DNA from: JAQIBY01 sp964407055
GTDB lineage: Bacteria; Bacteroidota; Bacteroidia; Bacteroidales; ML635J-15
Length of the DNA stretch: 25,928 nt
Reading direction: 5' to 3'
NCBI GenBank assembly: GCA_964407055.1
Contig: CAYOUD010000021.1
Location: 1-25,928, forward strand
Shown here: positions 15,967 to 24,935 of the stretch, piece after piece
Numbering within the stretch: the stretch's first letter is position 1
Layout of the letters: each line of letters opens with the position of its first letter
Position numbers and translations under genes: made by a program
Notes under the pieces: model-generated
Told to the model about the DNA's origin: nothing
What the model saw: the letters and a program-made list of their open reading frames with translations, nothing else
Database searches by the model: none

Positions 15967-16941
15967 CAAACACCCATCGTTATCGGATCATCAAACATGG
16001 TTTTGAAAGAAGAAACCTTACGTCAATTGCAGGAAAATGGGGCAGGAGCTGTCGTATTCAAGTCCCTGTTTGAAGAACAACTTCATCTTGAAGAGTTAGA
16101 AATGGATGAAATTACCAAAGGAATGGATGACCGTCATGCTGAAATGATTAATCCGTTTCATGATATTGCATATGGAGGACCGAAAGAATATCTGCATCAA
16201 TTGAAAAAAGCAAGAGAAATTCTGGATATCCCTTTGTTTGCAAGCTTGAATGCAGTTTATAAGGAATCTTGGGTGATATTTGCAAAGCAAATTGCTGAAA
16301 CCGGTGTCAACGGACTTGAATTGAATTTCTATGCTGTTCCGCATGATTTTGAAAAAAGCTCACAAGAAATTGAAAATGAGCAAGTTGATATTCTTAAATC
16401 GGTAATTAAGGCAGTGGAGATTCCGGTGTATGTGAAATTAAGTCCGTATTATGCCAATGTTTTAAATTTGATAAAACGTATGGATGATGCAGGAGCCAAA
16501 GGATTTATTCTTTTTAACCGCTTGTTTGAACCACGAATTGATATTGAAGCGCAAGAACATATTGTGCAAATGGAATTGAGTAATGAAAATCAAGACAGTT
16601 TGGGCTTGCGCTACAGTGGCTTGCTTTATGATAATATTAATGGAAGTATCATCAGCAGTGGCGGAATTTATCAGGGAAATGATGTCGTGAAAATGATACT
16701 CGTCGGTGCCGATGCAGTTCAGATCGTTTCTGCAGTTTACAAACACAAACCGCAGCATATTGCGAAAATGCTTAAAGATATTGACGATTGGATGGAGGCT
16801 CACAATTACAGTTCGTTGAATGATTTCCGTGGAAAACTGTCACAAAAAAATGTGCAAGACAATCGGATTTATAAACGAGCACAATATGTTAATCTTTTAA
16901 TGCGGGCTGAATCTGTTTTTAATAAATACCCAATGCCTTAA
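15967..16941 (+). CDS. dihydroorotate dehydrogenase-like flavoprotein, 5' end in gap
   Basis: FMN-dependent TIM-barrel protein of the dihydroorotate dehydrogenase-like family. The open frame runs from the gap edge (QTPIVIGSSNMVL), which matches the beta-strand near the N-terminus of these proteins (normally LxxPIVIGSS about 15 residues in), so the true start lies in the gap and 324 codons are visible before the stop. The VYVKLSPYY strand and the C-terminal phosphate-binding SSGGIYQGNDVVKMILVGADAVQIVSAVY segment are typical of FMN-binding DHODs. The canonical class 1 catalytic Cys/Ser loop is not obvious, and Bacteroidota often carry such a paralogue beside true PyrD, so pyrimidine synthesis is only one possibility. 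Confidence 0.85.
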   Translation, partial: QTPIVIGSSNMVLKEETLRQLQENGAGAVVFKSLFEEQLHLEELEMDEITKGMDDRHAEMINPFHDIAYGGPKEYLHQLKKAREILDIPLFASLNAVYKESWVIFAKQIAETGVNGLELNFYAVPHDFEKSSQEIENEQVDILKSVIKAVEIPVYVKLSPYYANVLNLIKRMDDAGAKGFILFNRLFEPRIDIEAQEHIVQMELSNENQDSLGLRYSGLLYDNINGSIISSGGIYQGNDVVKMILVGADAVQIVSAVYKHKPQHIAKMLKDIDDWMEAHNYSSLNDFRGKLSQKNVQDNRIYKRAQYVNLLMRAESVFNKYPMP

Positions 16942-17090
16942 GCAGGATTCAGGTTTTAAGCATTGCAATTAGGTCGTGATGAAAAACTACAATGTCGTAA
17001 AAAATAGCATCAAGTTTTAAAAATTGAAACTGAAGTTTAGAAATTATTGGAAATTTGTATCTTGATTATTGTGATTTCCACCAAAGCCGC

Positions 17091-17098
17091 TATCTTTA
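17091..17098 (+). promoter_or_regulatory. candidate -7 box (TATCTTTA) for ligA
   Basis: One mismatch from TAnnTTTG, with TTGTG about 17 bases upstream. It sits 19 bp before the ATG at 17118 and inside any longer reading from 17055, which favours the 17118 start. Confidence 0.4.
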
Positions 17099-17117
17099 TC
17101 AGACAAAATATTTCATC

Positions 17118-19109
17118 ATGAATGACATTCAAAAACGCATTGAAACAGTAAGAAGCGAACTGCGTGAACATAACCATAAATACTATGTTCTGGCTCAACC
17201 TGAAATTACGGATTTTGAGTATGACATGTTAATGAAATCCTTGCAGGAGCTGGAGGAAAAACATCCTGAATACGATGACCCAAATTCCCCGTCAAAGCGA
17301 GTTGGAAGCGATTTAAGCCACGAATTTGAACAAGTAAAACATCGGTTTCCAATGCTTTCGCTTGCTAATACTTATTCACAGGAAGAATTAGAGGCTTTTG
17401 CCGCACGGGTCAAAAAAATTCTCGGTTTTCAACCAGAATATGTCGTGGAATTAAAATACGATGGTGCATCCATCAGTTTGACTTATGAAAATGGGAAGCT
17501 TTTACGTGCTGTAACCCGCGGCGACGGAAATCAAGGCGACGATGTGACAAATAATATCCGCACCATTCGTAGTATTCCATTAACGCTTGCAGGCAATTCA
17601 TATCCTGATTTTTTTGAAATTCGAGGTGAGGTTTTTATGCCTCATGCTGTTTTTGAACGACTCAATAAAACCCGGGTCGAAAACAATGACCAGCCATTTG
17701 CAAATCCTCGTAATGCGGCTGCAGGAACACTTAAAATGCAAAAATCAAGTGTAGTTGCCAAGCGTGGGTTAGATTGCTTTTTGTATTTTGTAGTGGCTGG
17801 TGATGCGCCTGCCGAAACGCATTACGAAACCTTGCTTCAGGCGATGAAATGGGGATTTAAAGTGCCGGATTACATGATAAAAACGGATAAATTGGATGAT
17901 ATCCACCAATTTATTTCAGACTGGGATTTGAAACGTAAAGATTTACCCTTTGATATTGACGGAATTGTGGTGAAAGTTAATTCCTACGAGGATCAGGAAG
18001 CTTTGGCAATGACTGCAAAATCGCCACGTTGGGCAATTTCTTACAAATTCAAAGCAGAGCAAATGCAAACATACTTGAATTCCGTTGAATATCAGGTCGG
18101 CAGGACAGGAGCAATCACTCCGGTCGCTAATTTGGAGCCGATTTTCCTTGCCGGAACAACGGTTAAACGTGCATCCTTGCATAACGAAGACCAGATTAAA
18201 CTGCTGGATTTACATATTGGTGATTTGGTATATGTTGAAAAAGGTGGCGAAATTATTCCAAAAATTGTGGGCGTTGCTGAACATGCTGAAAATTCAAAAC
18301 CAATTCAGTTTATTACCCATTGTCCGGAATGTGGCACTGAACTGGTAAGAAAAGCCGGTGAAGCAAAACATTTTTGTCCAAATGAAAATGCTTGTCCACC
18401 TCAAATTCGAGGCAAAATTAAGCATTTTATTAGTCGTAAAGCCATGGATATTGACAGTATTGGCGAAGAAACCGTGGATTTGTTTTTGCGCGAAGGATTG
18501 ATCAAAAATATGGCGGATTTATATGATTTGAAAACTGAACAAATCATTGCATTGGATCGTTTCAGACAAAAATCTGCAGAAAATATCATTCAAGGGGTAG
18601 AAGCATCAAAATTTGTTCCGTATCCGAGAGTTATTTATGCGCTTGGAATCCGTTATGTCGGAGAAACTAATGCCAAAACCCTGGCATCTGCTTTTGATGA
18701 TGTCTATAAACTTGCTGCTGCAAAATATGATGAGCTAATCGCAGTGGATGAAATCGGAGAAACCATTGCAAACTCAGTTATTGACTACTTTAATCTGCCA
18801 TCAAATCAGGAAATTGTGGAACGCATGATGCAATATGGATTGCAACTAGAAAAATCAGCTGACGAGATGGCCAAATCCAATAAATTGAAGGGTAAGCGTT
18901 TGGTGATTTCCGGAACATTTGAAAAGCATAGCCGCGATGAATACAAAGCAATGATTGAACAGCATGGCGGAAAAAATGTTTCCTCGGTTTCAGCAAAAAC
19001 AGATTATCTGTTTGCAGGAGATAATATGGGTCCTAGCAAATTAGAAAAGGCAAAATCATTAAATGTTGAAATCATCAGCGAAACTGAGTTCCTTGATATG
19101 TTGGAATAA
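17118..19109 (+). CDS. ligA: NAD-dependent DNA ligase
   Basis: Seals nicks during replication and repair using NAD. 663 aa from ATG 17118, normal for LigA; this start aligns with the family N-terminus (the NAD-binding Ia domain, HNHKYYVLAQPEITDFEYD), whereas an in-frame ATG at 17055 adds 21 non-homologous residues and spans the candidate promoter. Domains: Ia, adenylation domain with catalytic K113 in ELKYDG and the RGDGNQGDDVTNNIRTI motif, OB-fold, four-cysteine zinc finger (CPECG to CP, about 402-426), helix-hairpin-helix region and BRCT domain (about 590-663). All motifs intact. Its last 35 bp overlap the 3' end of the convergent radical SAM gene. Confidence 0.98.
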   Translation: MNDIQKRIETVRSELREHNHKYYVLAQPEITDFEYDMLMKSLQELEEKHPEYDDPNSPSKRVGSDLSHEFEQVKHRFPMLSLANTYSQEELEAFAARVKKILGFQPEYVVELKYDGASISLTYENGKLLRAVTRGDGNQGDDVTNNIRTIRSIPLTLAGNSYPDFFEIRGEVFMPHAVFERLNKTRVENNDQPFANPRNAAAGTLKMQKSSVVAKRGLDCFLYFVVAGDAPAETHYETLLQAMKWGFKVPDYMIKTDKLDDIHQFISDWDLKRKDLPFDIDGIVVKVNSYEDQEALAMTAKSPRWAISYKFKAEQMQTYLNSVEYQVGRTGAITPVANLEPIFLAGTTVKRASLHNEDQIKLLDLHIGDLVYVEKGGEIIPKIVGVAEHAENSKPIQFITHCPECGTELVRKAGEAKHFCPNENACPPQIRGKIKHFISRKAMDIDSIGEETVDLFLREGLIKNMADLYDLKTEQIIALDRFRQKSAENIIQGVEASKFVPYPRVIYALGIRYVGETNAKTLASAFDDVYKLAAAKYDELIAVDEIGETIANSVIDYFNLPSNQEIVERMMQYGLQLEKSADEMAKSNKLKGKRLVISGTFEKHSRDEYKAMIEQHGGKNVSSVSAKTDYLFAGDNMGPSKLEKAKSLNVEIISETEFLDMLE

Positions 19110-20100
19110 CCATTTCCCCACATTTGGGACAAGAACCGTCTTCGTTAATTAGTGGCAAGGGAGTTCCATGCGCTCTAAGAATTAGTAGTTCCCCACATTT
19201 GTAACAATTTAGATTCAGCATTTCATTTACTAAAGTATTTCCGGGATACACAAAAAACATTCGCTCCCGGGCTTTTTTAATTAGCGTATGCAACTGCGAT
19301 TCAGGACAAGCTGAAACCTGATTCAGTTTGTAACTTGGGAAAAACCGACTGATGTGCAAAGGCACTTTCAATAAATGATGGGTTTCCATCCATTGAATAA
19401 ACTCCGAAAGTAGGTTTTCATCATCCGTTATTCCAGGGATGCTTAACATAGTAATTTCCAGATGAATGTTGGCATTCGTAATGTCCAGGATACTGGATAA
19501 AACCGGTTTTAAACTGCCACCGGTTAATTCTTTGTAAATGCTGTCCGAGAAAACTTTCATATCAATGTTTACAGCATCAATGTAGGGCAGGAGCTGTTTG
19601 AGTGCGTCTTTGCAAATGTAACCATTGCTTACCATGATATTTTTAATGCCTGCCTCATGCGCCAATTTTGCTGTTTCTAGCATGTATTCATAAAAAATTG
19701 TCGGTTCGGAATAGGTGTAGGAAACCGAACTGCAATTATTTTGCTTCGCTTGTTGGACAATCTGTTCAGGAGTTAAGCGTTTGCTTCGCATTTCAAGATT
19801 ATCGCTTTGCGAAAGCTCACTGTTTTGACAATTTTTGCAATGTAAATTACAGCCCGGGGTGCCAATGGAATAGGTCAATTCGCCTGGCAAAAAGTGATAA
19901 AGCGGTTTCTTTTCAATCGGGTCTATCGCTTGTGCTATTGCCTGACCGTAAGACAAAGCATACAACGTTCCGTCAATTTGCATTCGGCTTCCGCATGGGC
20001 TCATTAACTTTTCTTTCAGCACACAGCGATGCGGGCATAAGTCACAGCGAATATCTCCGTTGGGTAATTTGCAATAAAAAAGGGCTTCTTTTGTTTTCAT
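19075..20100 (-). CDS. amrS: AmmeMemoRadiSam system radical SAM enzyme
   Basis: 341 aa. The radical SAM 4Fe-4S motif CxxxCxxC is at C84, C88 and C91 (GTPGCNLHCKNC). The N-terminal cysteine-rich segment (C10, C19, C22, C26, C36) and a C-terminal zinc-ribbon-like tail with two CxxC pairs (NCYKCGELLI and SCPKCGEMVI) are typical of AmrS. The catalytic domain resembles pyruvate formate-lyase activating enzymes, as whose homologues these were once annotated, but no glycyl radical enzyme is nearby. Its start overlaps the stop of the MEMO-AMMECR1 gene by 4 bp (ATGA), so the pair is translationally coupled. The end overlaps ligA on the opposite strand. Substrate unknown. Confidence 0.95.
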   Translation of the reverse strand: MKTKEALFYCKLPNGDIRCDLCPHRCVLKEKLMSPCGSRMQIDGTLYALSYGQAIAQAIDPIEKKPLYHFLPGELTYSIGTPGCNLHCKNCQNSELSQSDNLEMRSKRLTPEQIVQQAKQNNCSSVSYTYSEPTIFYEYMLETAKLAHEAGIKNIMVSNGYICKDALKQLLPYIDAVNIDMKVFSDSIYKELTGGSLKPVLSSILDITNANIHLEITMLSIPGITDDENLLSEFIQWMETHHLLKVPLHISRFFPSYKLNQVSACPESQLHTLIKKARERMFFVYPGNTLVNEMLNLNCYKCGELLILRAHGTPLPLINEDGSCPKCGEMVIPTYQGTQFR

Positions 20101-21524
20101 AAATTATCCTTTTCACTAAAAATCAAGGCACTGTAACGATACAGTTCTGCATTTTTCCATCCGTCCCAACCGATTCCGGCTTTGTCGCGGGAACAATATC
20201 CAAGAAATTCTGTTTTCGTCCAGTTTTGAGATTGAGCAACTTGCGGTAAAAAGGTTCCACTATTGGTGATATTCCCGTTTCCATCGCGTTTTATGATGTA
20301 AATACCATGTTTTCCTAACACAAATTCTTCCGAATTATCAATGCGTTGCAATGGCGTTAATACAGAAATTTCAATGCTGATTTTATCCAATTCCGATTTT
20401 TGAAGCGGGGCAAATCTCGGGTCTTGAAAAGCTGCTGAAATCGCCATTTTATGGATGTTTTCAATCAGTGGGCGATCATCTGAAAACCGCCCGATGCATC
20501 CTCTGAGTTTTTTGCCTTTGTGCAAGGTGACAAATGCTCCGCATGCTTCAAATAGTGCCTTAGATAAATATTCGCGTGATGGTGTATTATAGTTTTCAGG
20601 GTCGATTTTGTGCGCGATGACAGCTCTTGCATAGTTGAGCAATTGCAATTTTTCCTTTTGTGATAAGTGAAACTCATTATTATTCGTTTTCCCAGCCCGA
20701 ATCGCATAATATCCGACCACTGATTGCGAATTTCCCTGAAAGCTGTCCCCTGAATTGGCATAGGAAATGATTTTCCAGTGGAAATTTGCATGTTTTGCAA
20801 TTTGCATTGCGCAAAGCACTGCTTTTTCTCCACAAAGTGCCGTGTGTAATTCGTTTATGTTTCGCTGACTATGTTCCCAAAGGCATTGTTTTAATATTTC
20901 AGGTTCTCCGCTGATAATTGCTTCGGCAGTTAGTCTGTCTATAGTACATGCATCTTCATGTCCGGGATAATGTGAGAAATCTGTTGAAACGACAAATGCA
21001 TTTTCCGGATTCTCAGCATAAATTTGTAATCGTTTAGCCAGCAATTCAATTTCATCATCAGAACAGGCTCCAAATAGAATCGGAATTAATGTAAAATTTT
21101 GTAGATGCACTTGCAAAAGAGGTAGTTCAACTTCAATGCAATGCTCGTGTGTATGTGCTGAAGGATGATAGTCTATAAACTCCTCTTCTAATAGCGACTC
21201 ACTTATTGCTTTGTCGTTTTTTACTATTCCAAGGGGAGTTGTATAAGCTTGCGGATTGACTGAAATTCCATCAAATCCGAAATGATGCGCCGAGGCAAGG
21301 ATGAAAACTCGCTCAATCTTTTTTTTATTTAATTTGGAAATGGCATCTGCCGCAATTTGTCCGGAAAAGATATATCCTGCATGTGGACAAATCAGAATTT
21401 GGCTGTCCATTTTTTGTTTTGTATTATGGCTATTTTCCAAGTAGCCGGAAACATTCTGTAATAATGATTCTTTGTCATCAGAATAAAAACTACCGGCAAC
21501 AGCAGGTTCTCTGTTTTTTTTCAT
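20097..21524 (-). CDS. amrB: AmmeMemoRadiSam proteins B and A fused (MEMO1-AMMECR1)
   Basis: 475-aa fusion. Residues 1-280 are MEMO (protein B), related to extradiol dioxygenases, with the human MEMO1 metal-site equivalents H48 (PHAGYIFSG), H80 or H81 (ASAHHFG) and C231 (CGEKAV) all present, plus the HTHEHCIEVELP and VSTDFSHYP motifs. Residues 290-470 are AMMECR1 (protein A) with the invariant LRGCIG at 340-345 and FQDPRFAPL. Fusion of the two next to the radical SAM enzyme is a recurring prokaryotic arrangement and implies they act in one complex. No signal peptide, so cytoplasmic. It lies 66 bp downstream of the PAP2-like gene, same strand. The reaction is not established to my knowledge. 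Confidence 0.95.
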   Translation of the reverse strand: MKKNREPAVAGSFYSDDKESLLQNVSGYLENSHNTKQKMDSQILICPHAGYIFSGQIAADAISKLNKKKIERVFILASAHHFGFDGISVNPQAYTTPLGIVKNDKAISESLLEEEFIDYHPSAHTHEHCIEVELPLLQVHLQNFTLIPILFGACSDDEIELLAKRLQIYAENPENAFVVSTDFSHYPGHEDACTIDRLTAEAIISGEPEILKQCLWEHSQRNINELHTALCGEKAVLCAMQIAKHANFHWKIISYANSGDSFQGNSQSVVGYYAIRAGKTNNNEFHLSQKEKLQLLNYARAVIAHKIDPENYNTPSREYLSKALFEACGAFVTLHKGKKLRGCIGRFSDDRPLIENIHKMAISAAFQDPRFAPLQKSELDKISIEISVLTPLQRIDNSEEFVLGKHGIYIIKRDGNGNITNSGTFLPQVAQSQNWTKTEFLGYCSRDKAGIGWDGWKNAELYRYSALIFSEKDNL

Positions 21525-21546
21525 ATAGTCATGTTTTTATTATGAT

Positions 21547-21563
21547 ACGGGAAAGCATCCCGT
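21547..21563. other. small inverted repeat between the PAP2-like and MEMO genes
   Basis: ACGGGA-AAGCA-TCCCGT, perfect 6-bp arms. It is GC-richer than its surroundings and sits 27 bp after the PAP2-like stop on the leftward strand, 23 bp before the MEMO start. It could attenuate transcription, but no T run follows. Confidence 0.35.
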
Positions 21564-21590
21564 GCGCGTTACATGAGCTTGCCCCGATAA

Positions 21591-22568
21591 TTACTTTTTG
21601 TACAATCCGAAACGGCGGCAAAGCCATACACTGAGATGAATCGATAAATACATCTCAAATAAATTTGTCAAAAAATATTTCAGAGAGTAATCAACCACGG
21701 TGAATTGTGCAGTAATCAAATTAATGACAACAAAAATGGAAACGGATAAAAGCACACGTAACATACGCTGAAAAGTCGTTCCACCATTTTTAGGCCATCG
21801 TTTAATTCCAATCAGATAGTAGGCTAAATTTAGACCAATAAGTTTTGCAACAATATTCATATCGATTTGCGGAATCAGAAGCAAAAGTGAAGGAATGATA
21901 AAGAAATATAAAATTCTGCCAAAAGCTTTCCAAGGGGTGATAAATCCATGTCTGGGTTTTTGCGCAAATTCTTCTAATCGTGGTGCTTTGTACAGTAATC
22001 GAAAAACGATGAAATAAATTGAAATTCCGAGAATTACACCCGCTAGAATATCAATGCCAAAATTTTCTCCAAAATATAAACTGGTAATTGCAGATAAGAA
22101 TAGAACGATAATAGCGGAAAGGAGTAACCAGTTTTGCCTGTAAAAATGCCAAATGCTAAGCCAGAAAAGGCTTGCTTTTGCCATGATTGCTGAAGGAAAT
22201 CCTCCTGAAATCAGATAATGACTTCGTGCGTGCTGAACAGTTTCTGCATTGAGCTTTACGGGTGTATTAGTTGCATTTGAAGGAATTTTTATCTGATTAA
22301 TATCTTCGCTAATAATCCGCAAATTTGCATCAATATCAATCGGACGTGGCAAATTAACCCATGATTTAAGAAGCTGGGTGACAACTATTGTCCAGAAAAA
22401 AGCGTGTATCATTAAGAATCCGCGCTTAAAATCAATCCCAAAAATAAATGCAATGAAAATCACAAAAAAGAATAAATCCTGATTGAGAATATCCATTAAC
22501 TCACTGATTGCTTGCAGCACTTCATTATTAATGCTCTGAAAAAATTGATTCAATGCAGTTGAAAACAT
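21591..22568 (-). CDS. PAP2-like membrane protein lacking catalytic residues
   Basis: 325 aa, about seven to nine hydrophobic segments. Fold and motif positions match the PAP2 phosphatase superfamily: C1 motif KSWVNLPRP (K68, R75, P76) is intact. But C2, normally PSGH, reads PSAI (125-128), and C3, normally SRxxxxxHxxxD, reads TSLYFGENFGID (162-173) so that R becomes S163 and the nucleophile H becomes N169; only D173 remains. It therefore probably cannot hydrolyse phosphate esters, and may bind lipid phosphates or act structurally, like the inactive animal LPPR proteins. The C-terminal third is extra membrane sequence beyond the PAP2 core. Leftward and just upstream of the MEMO-AMMECR1 gene, possibly the same transcript. 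Confidence 0.85.
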   Translation of the reverse strand: MFSTALNQFFQSINNEVLQAISELMDILNQDLFFFVIFIAFIFGIDFKRGFLMIHAFFWTIVVTQLLKSWVNLPRPIDIDANLRIISEDINQIKIPSNATNTPVKLNAETVQHARSHYLISGGFPSAIMAKASLFWLSIWHFYRQNWLLLSAIIVLFLSAITSLYFGENFGIDILAGVILGISIYFIVFRLLYKAPRLEEFAQKPRHGFITPWKAFGRILYFFIIPSLLLLIPQIDMNIVAKLIGLNLAYYLIGIKRWPKNGGTTFQRMLRVLLSVSIFVVINLITAQFTVVDYSLKYFLTNLFEMYLSIHLSVWLCRRFGLYKK

Positions 22569-22707
22569 GGCAGAAGGATTTTCTGAAAGATAAGAAAAAT
22601 ATTTTAGAATTGGAAATATCCGAAAAAAAATGACTGTAAAACCTTAAGGTCTTCTCTCAATTTTGTTAAATTCCCTTTAATTTTAATGAGTTTAGCACAG
22701 CTTTTGA

Positions 22708-22715
22708 TATCTTTA
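22708..22715 (+). promoter_or_regulatory. candidate -7 box (TATCTTTA) for the protease operon
   Basis: One mismatch from TAnnTTTG, 17 bp before the protease start codon. The -33 region (TTTAGC) is only a partial fit. Confidence 0.4.
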
Positions 22716-22732
22716 CGGGAAATTATTGAATT

Positions 22733-24334
22733 ATGAAACAATTGAAATATTTCGCGATTCCATTTATCGTAATATTGTTAGCCGCTCAGGTATTTGCCCA
22801 AAGTTATTCTGAGCAATTGCATAAATTCGGACGGGTTTTAACCCTCGTCAATTCGTTATATGTTGACACGGTAAATCAGGAAAGTCTTGTTGAAGACGCA
22901 ATTGTGGCAATGCTGCAAGAGCTTGACCCACATTCAATTTATATTAGTAAAGATGAAGTAAAACGCATGAATGAACCGCTTGACGGTGAGTTTGAAGGCA
23001 TCGGAATTCAGTTCAATATTCTTGAGGATACACTGATGGTTGTTGCAACCATCCCGACAGGGCCTTCAGAAAAATTGGGGATTATGGCCGGAGATCGTAT
23101 TATTACTGTTGATGCAGAAAATATTGCAGGTGTCGGTTTAAAAAACTCTGATGTCTTGAAATTGCTTCGTGGTGAAAAAGGAAGCATTGTTGAAGTTGAA
23201 ATCTTACGGAGAGGTAAAGCTGAATTACTTGATTTTAGTATCGAACGAGATAAAATCCCCATATTCTCAGTTAATGCCGGCTATATTATTGATAATGAAA
23301 TTGGATATGTGAAACTGAATCGCTTTGCAAAAACAACTGACGAAGAATTAGATGCAATTTTCGAGGATTTTAAATCAAAGAATATCTCAAAAATCATTTT
23401 GGATTTAAGTGGTAATGGCGGAGGTTATATGGATAAATCCATTTGGTTGGCAGACCAGTTTTTGACTGAAAATGAAATGGTTGTTTTTACTGAAGGACAA
23501 AACAGTCCGAAACGTGAATATCGCGCAAGCAGTAAAGGTAGATTTGAGAATTCGAAAGTGGTTGTGTTGGTAGATGAAGGTTCCGCCTCGGCAAGTGAAA
23601 TTGTATCGGGAGCCATTCAGGATTGGGACAGAGGTGTGATTGTCGGGCGTCGTACGTTTGGTAAAGGGTTGGTGCAGAGACCATTCCCACTCCCCGATGA
23701 AAGCATGATCCGTTTGACAGTTGCCAGGTATTATACTCCGTCCGGACGCTGTATCCAAAAATCGTATGAAGATGGGATAGAGGATTATGCAACCGATTTA
23801 CTGACTCGTTACGAACATGGTGAGTTTACAAATCGGGATAGCATACAATTTTCCGATTCCCTGATGTACACAACGTTACGGAATGAGCGGAAAGTTTTTG
23901 GCGGTGGTGGCATAATGCCCGACGTTTTTATTCCTTTGGATACGCTTTCTGTTTCTGATTATCATAGTCGATTGATGCGTAAACGCTTGATTTTCAGTTT
24001 TGCAATTAAATATATTGATGAAAATCGCAAGGAACTTTCTGAAAAATATCCGGATTTTGACAGTTTTAATAGGCAGTTTGAAGTTACAGACAATTTACTT
24101 AATGCCCTGAAAGAAAGTGCTATTGAAGAGGGAATTAAAATTCCTGAAGAAACACCAACTGAGTATCAAAATAAACGTTTGGAAACCCATCTGAAATCGT
24201 TGATTGCTTCCGATATCTGGGAAACAAACGAGTTTTATCAAGTGAATAATGCTATGAATGAAAGTGTGCAAAAAGCAATCGAGATTTTAAAAGATGATGC
24301 TGAATATCAGCGATTGCTAAAAAAAACCGAATAG
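22733..24334 (+). CDS. S41 family C-terminal processing protease
   Basis: 533-aa periplasmic serine protease of the CtpA/Prc type. A signal peptide (MKQLKYFAIPFIVILLAAQVFA) is followed by a helical N-terminal region, a PDZ domain (about 85-170, FEGIGIQFN and AGDRIITVD), and the S41 catalytic core. Catalytic serine S286 in GSASASE and lysine K311 in TFGKGLVQ form the Ser-Lys dyad, with spacing equal to E. coli Prc; the NGGGY motif at 228-232 shapes the oxyanion region. The C-terminal 140 residues are a helical extension common in Bacteroidota S41 enzymes. Likely role: trimming C-termini of envelope proteins. pnuC starts 4 bp downstream, so they share an mRNA. Confidence 0.95.
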   Translation: MKQLKYFAIPFIVILLAAQVFAQSYSEQLHKFGRVLTLVNSLYVDTVNQESLVEDAIVAMLQELDPHSIYISKDEVKRMNEPLDGEFEGIGIQFNILEDTLMVVATIPTGPSEKLGIMAGDRIITVDAENIAGVGLKNSDVLKLLRGEKGSIVEVEILRRGKAELLDFSIERDKIPIFSVNAGYIIDNEIGYVKLNRFAKTTDEELDAIFEDFKSKNISKIILDLSGNGGGYMDKSIWLADQFLTENEMVVFTEGQNSPKREYRASSKGRFENSKVVVLVDEGSASASEIVSGAIQDWDRGVIVGRRTFGKGLVQRPFPLPDESMIRLTVARYYTPSGRCIQKSYEDGIEDYATDLLTRYEHGEFTNRDSIQFSDSLMYTTLRNERKVFGGGGIMPDVFIPLDTLSVSDYHSRLMRKRLIFSFAIKYIDENRKELSEKYPDFDSFNRQFEVTDNLLNALKESAIEEGIKIPEETPTEYQNKRLETHLKSLIASDIWETNEFYQVNNAMNESVQKAIEILKDDAEYQRLLKKTE

Positions 24335-24338
24335 ATTC

Positions 24339-24935
24339 ATGTGGGATTGGATGGTGCAGAACTGGTTTGAGCTGACGGCTGCTTTGCTCGGAGTGATTGG
24401 CATATTTCTGCAAATATTGCAAAAACCCTTGTATTGGTTGGTTAGCTTAGTTATGGTAAGCATGTATATTTGGGTGTATTTTGACTCCGGATTTTATGCA
24501 GACATGTCTTTGCAAATGTATTATTTCGTGATTAGCATTTATGGTTGGCTATTTTGGATGTTTGGAAAAAAGAAACAATCTGAAAGCACTGCAAAAAAAG
24601 ACATCCCAGTAACGAGGCTTAAGAAAAAATCCCTACTTTTGAGTATTCTAATCAGTCTGATATTATTTGTCATCATCTATCTGATTTTGAAACACTTGAC
24701 AGATAGCACTGTACCCCTCGGAGATGCGTTTACAACCGCACTCAGTTTTGTCGCAACATGGATGCTTGCCCGTAAAATTCTTGAAAACTGGTTGTTTTGG
24801 ATTATTGTGGATGCAATTTCTGTTGGATTATATATATACAAAGGATTGTACCCCACTGCAGCGCTATTTGCTTTTCTTACTGTAATGGCAGTGTTTGGTT
24901 ATATTGTCTGGAAAAAAACCATGGTGAGCCAATGA
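24339..24935 (+). CDS. pnuC: nicotinamide riboside transporter PnuC
   Basis: 198-aa inner-membrane protein with about seven transmembrane segments and many aromatic residues in them, normal for PnuC (facilitated uptake of nicotinamide riboside). A related family, PnuT, imports thiamine, but the next gene is a NadR-type kinase overlapping by 4 bp (ATGA), and phosphorylation of imported riboside is what traps it; this context favours PnuC. Four bases separate it from the protease gene. No riboswitch is visible upstream since there is no leader. Confidence 0.9.
   Translation: MWDWMVQNWFELTAALLGVIGIFLQILQKPLYWLVSLVMVSMYIWVYFDSGFYADMSLQMYYFVISIYGWLFWMFGKKKQSESTAKKDIPVTRLKKKSLLLSILISLILFVIIYLILKHLTDSTVPLGDAFTTALSFVATWMLARKILENWLFWIIVDAISVGLYIYKGLYPTAALFAFLTVMAVFGYIVWKKTMVSQ

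Noticed and set aside
17055..17117. Longer ligA start giving 21 extra residues
   Set aside because: The added residues do not match the LigA N-terminus and they cover the candidate promoter; ATG 17118 gives the family start.
19075..20100. Pyruvate formate-lyase activating enzyme
   Set aside because: The radical SAM core is similar, but the N-terminal cysteines, zinc-ribbon tail and coupling to MEMO-AMMECR1 identify AmrS, and no formate lyase gene is nearby.
24797..24931. Longer start for the NadR-type kinase
   Set aside because: The extra 45 residues are out-of-frame pnuC sequence; the ATGA overlap start puts the P-loop at residue 8, as expected.
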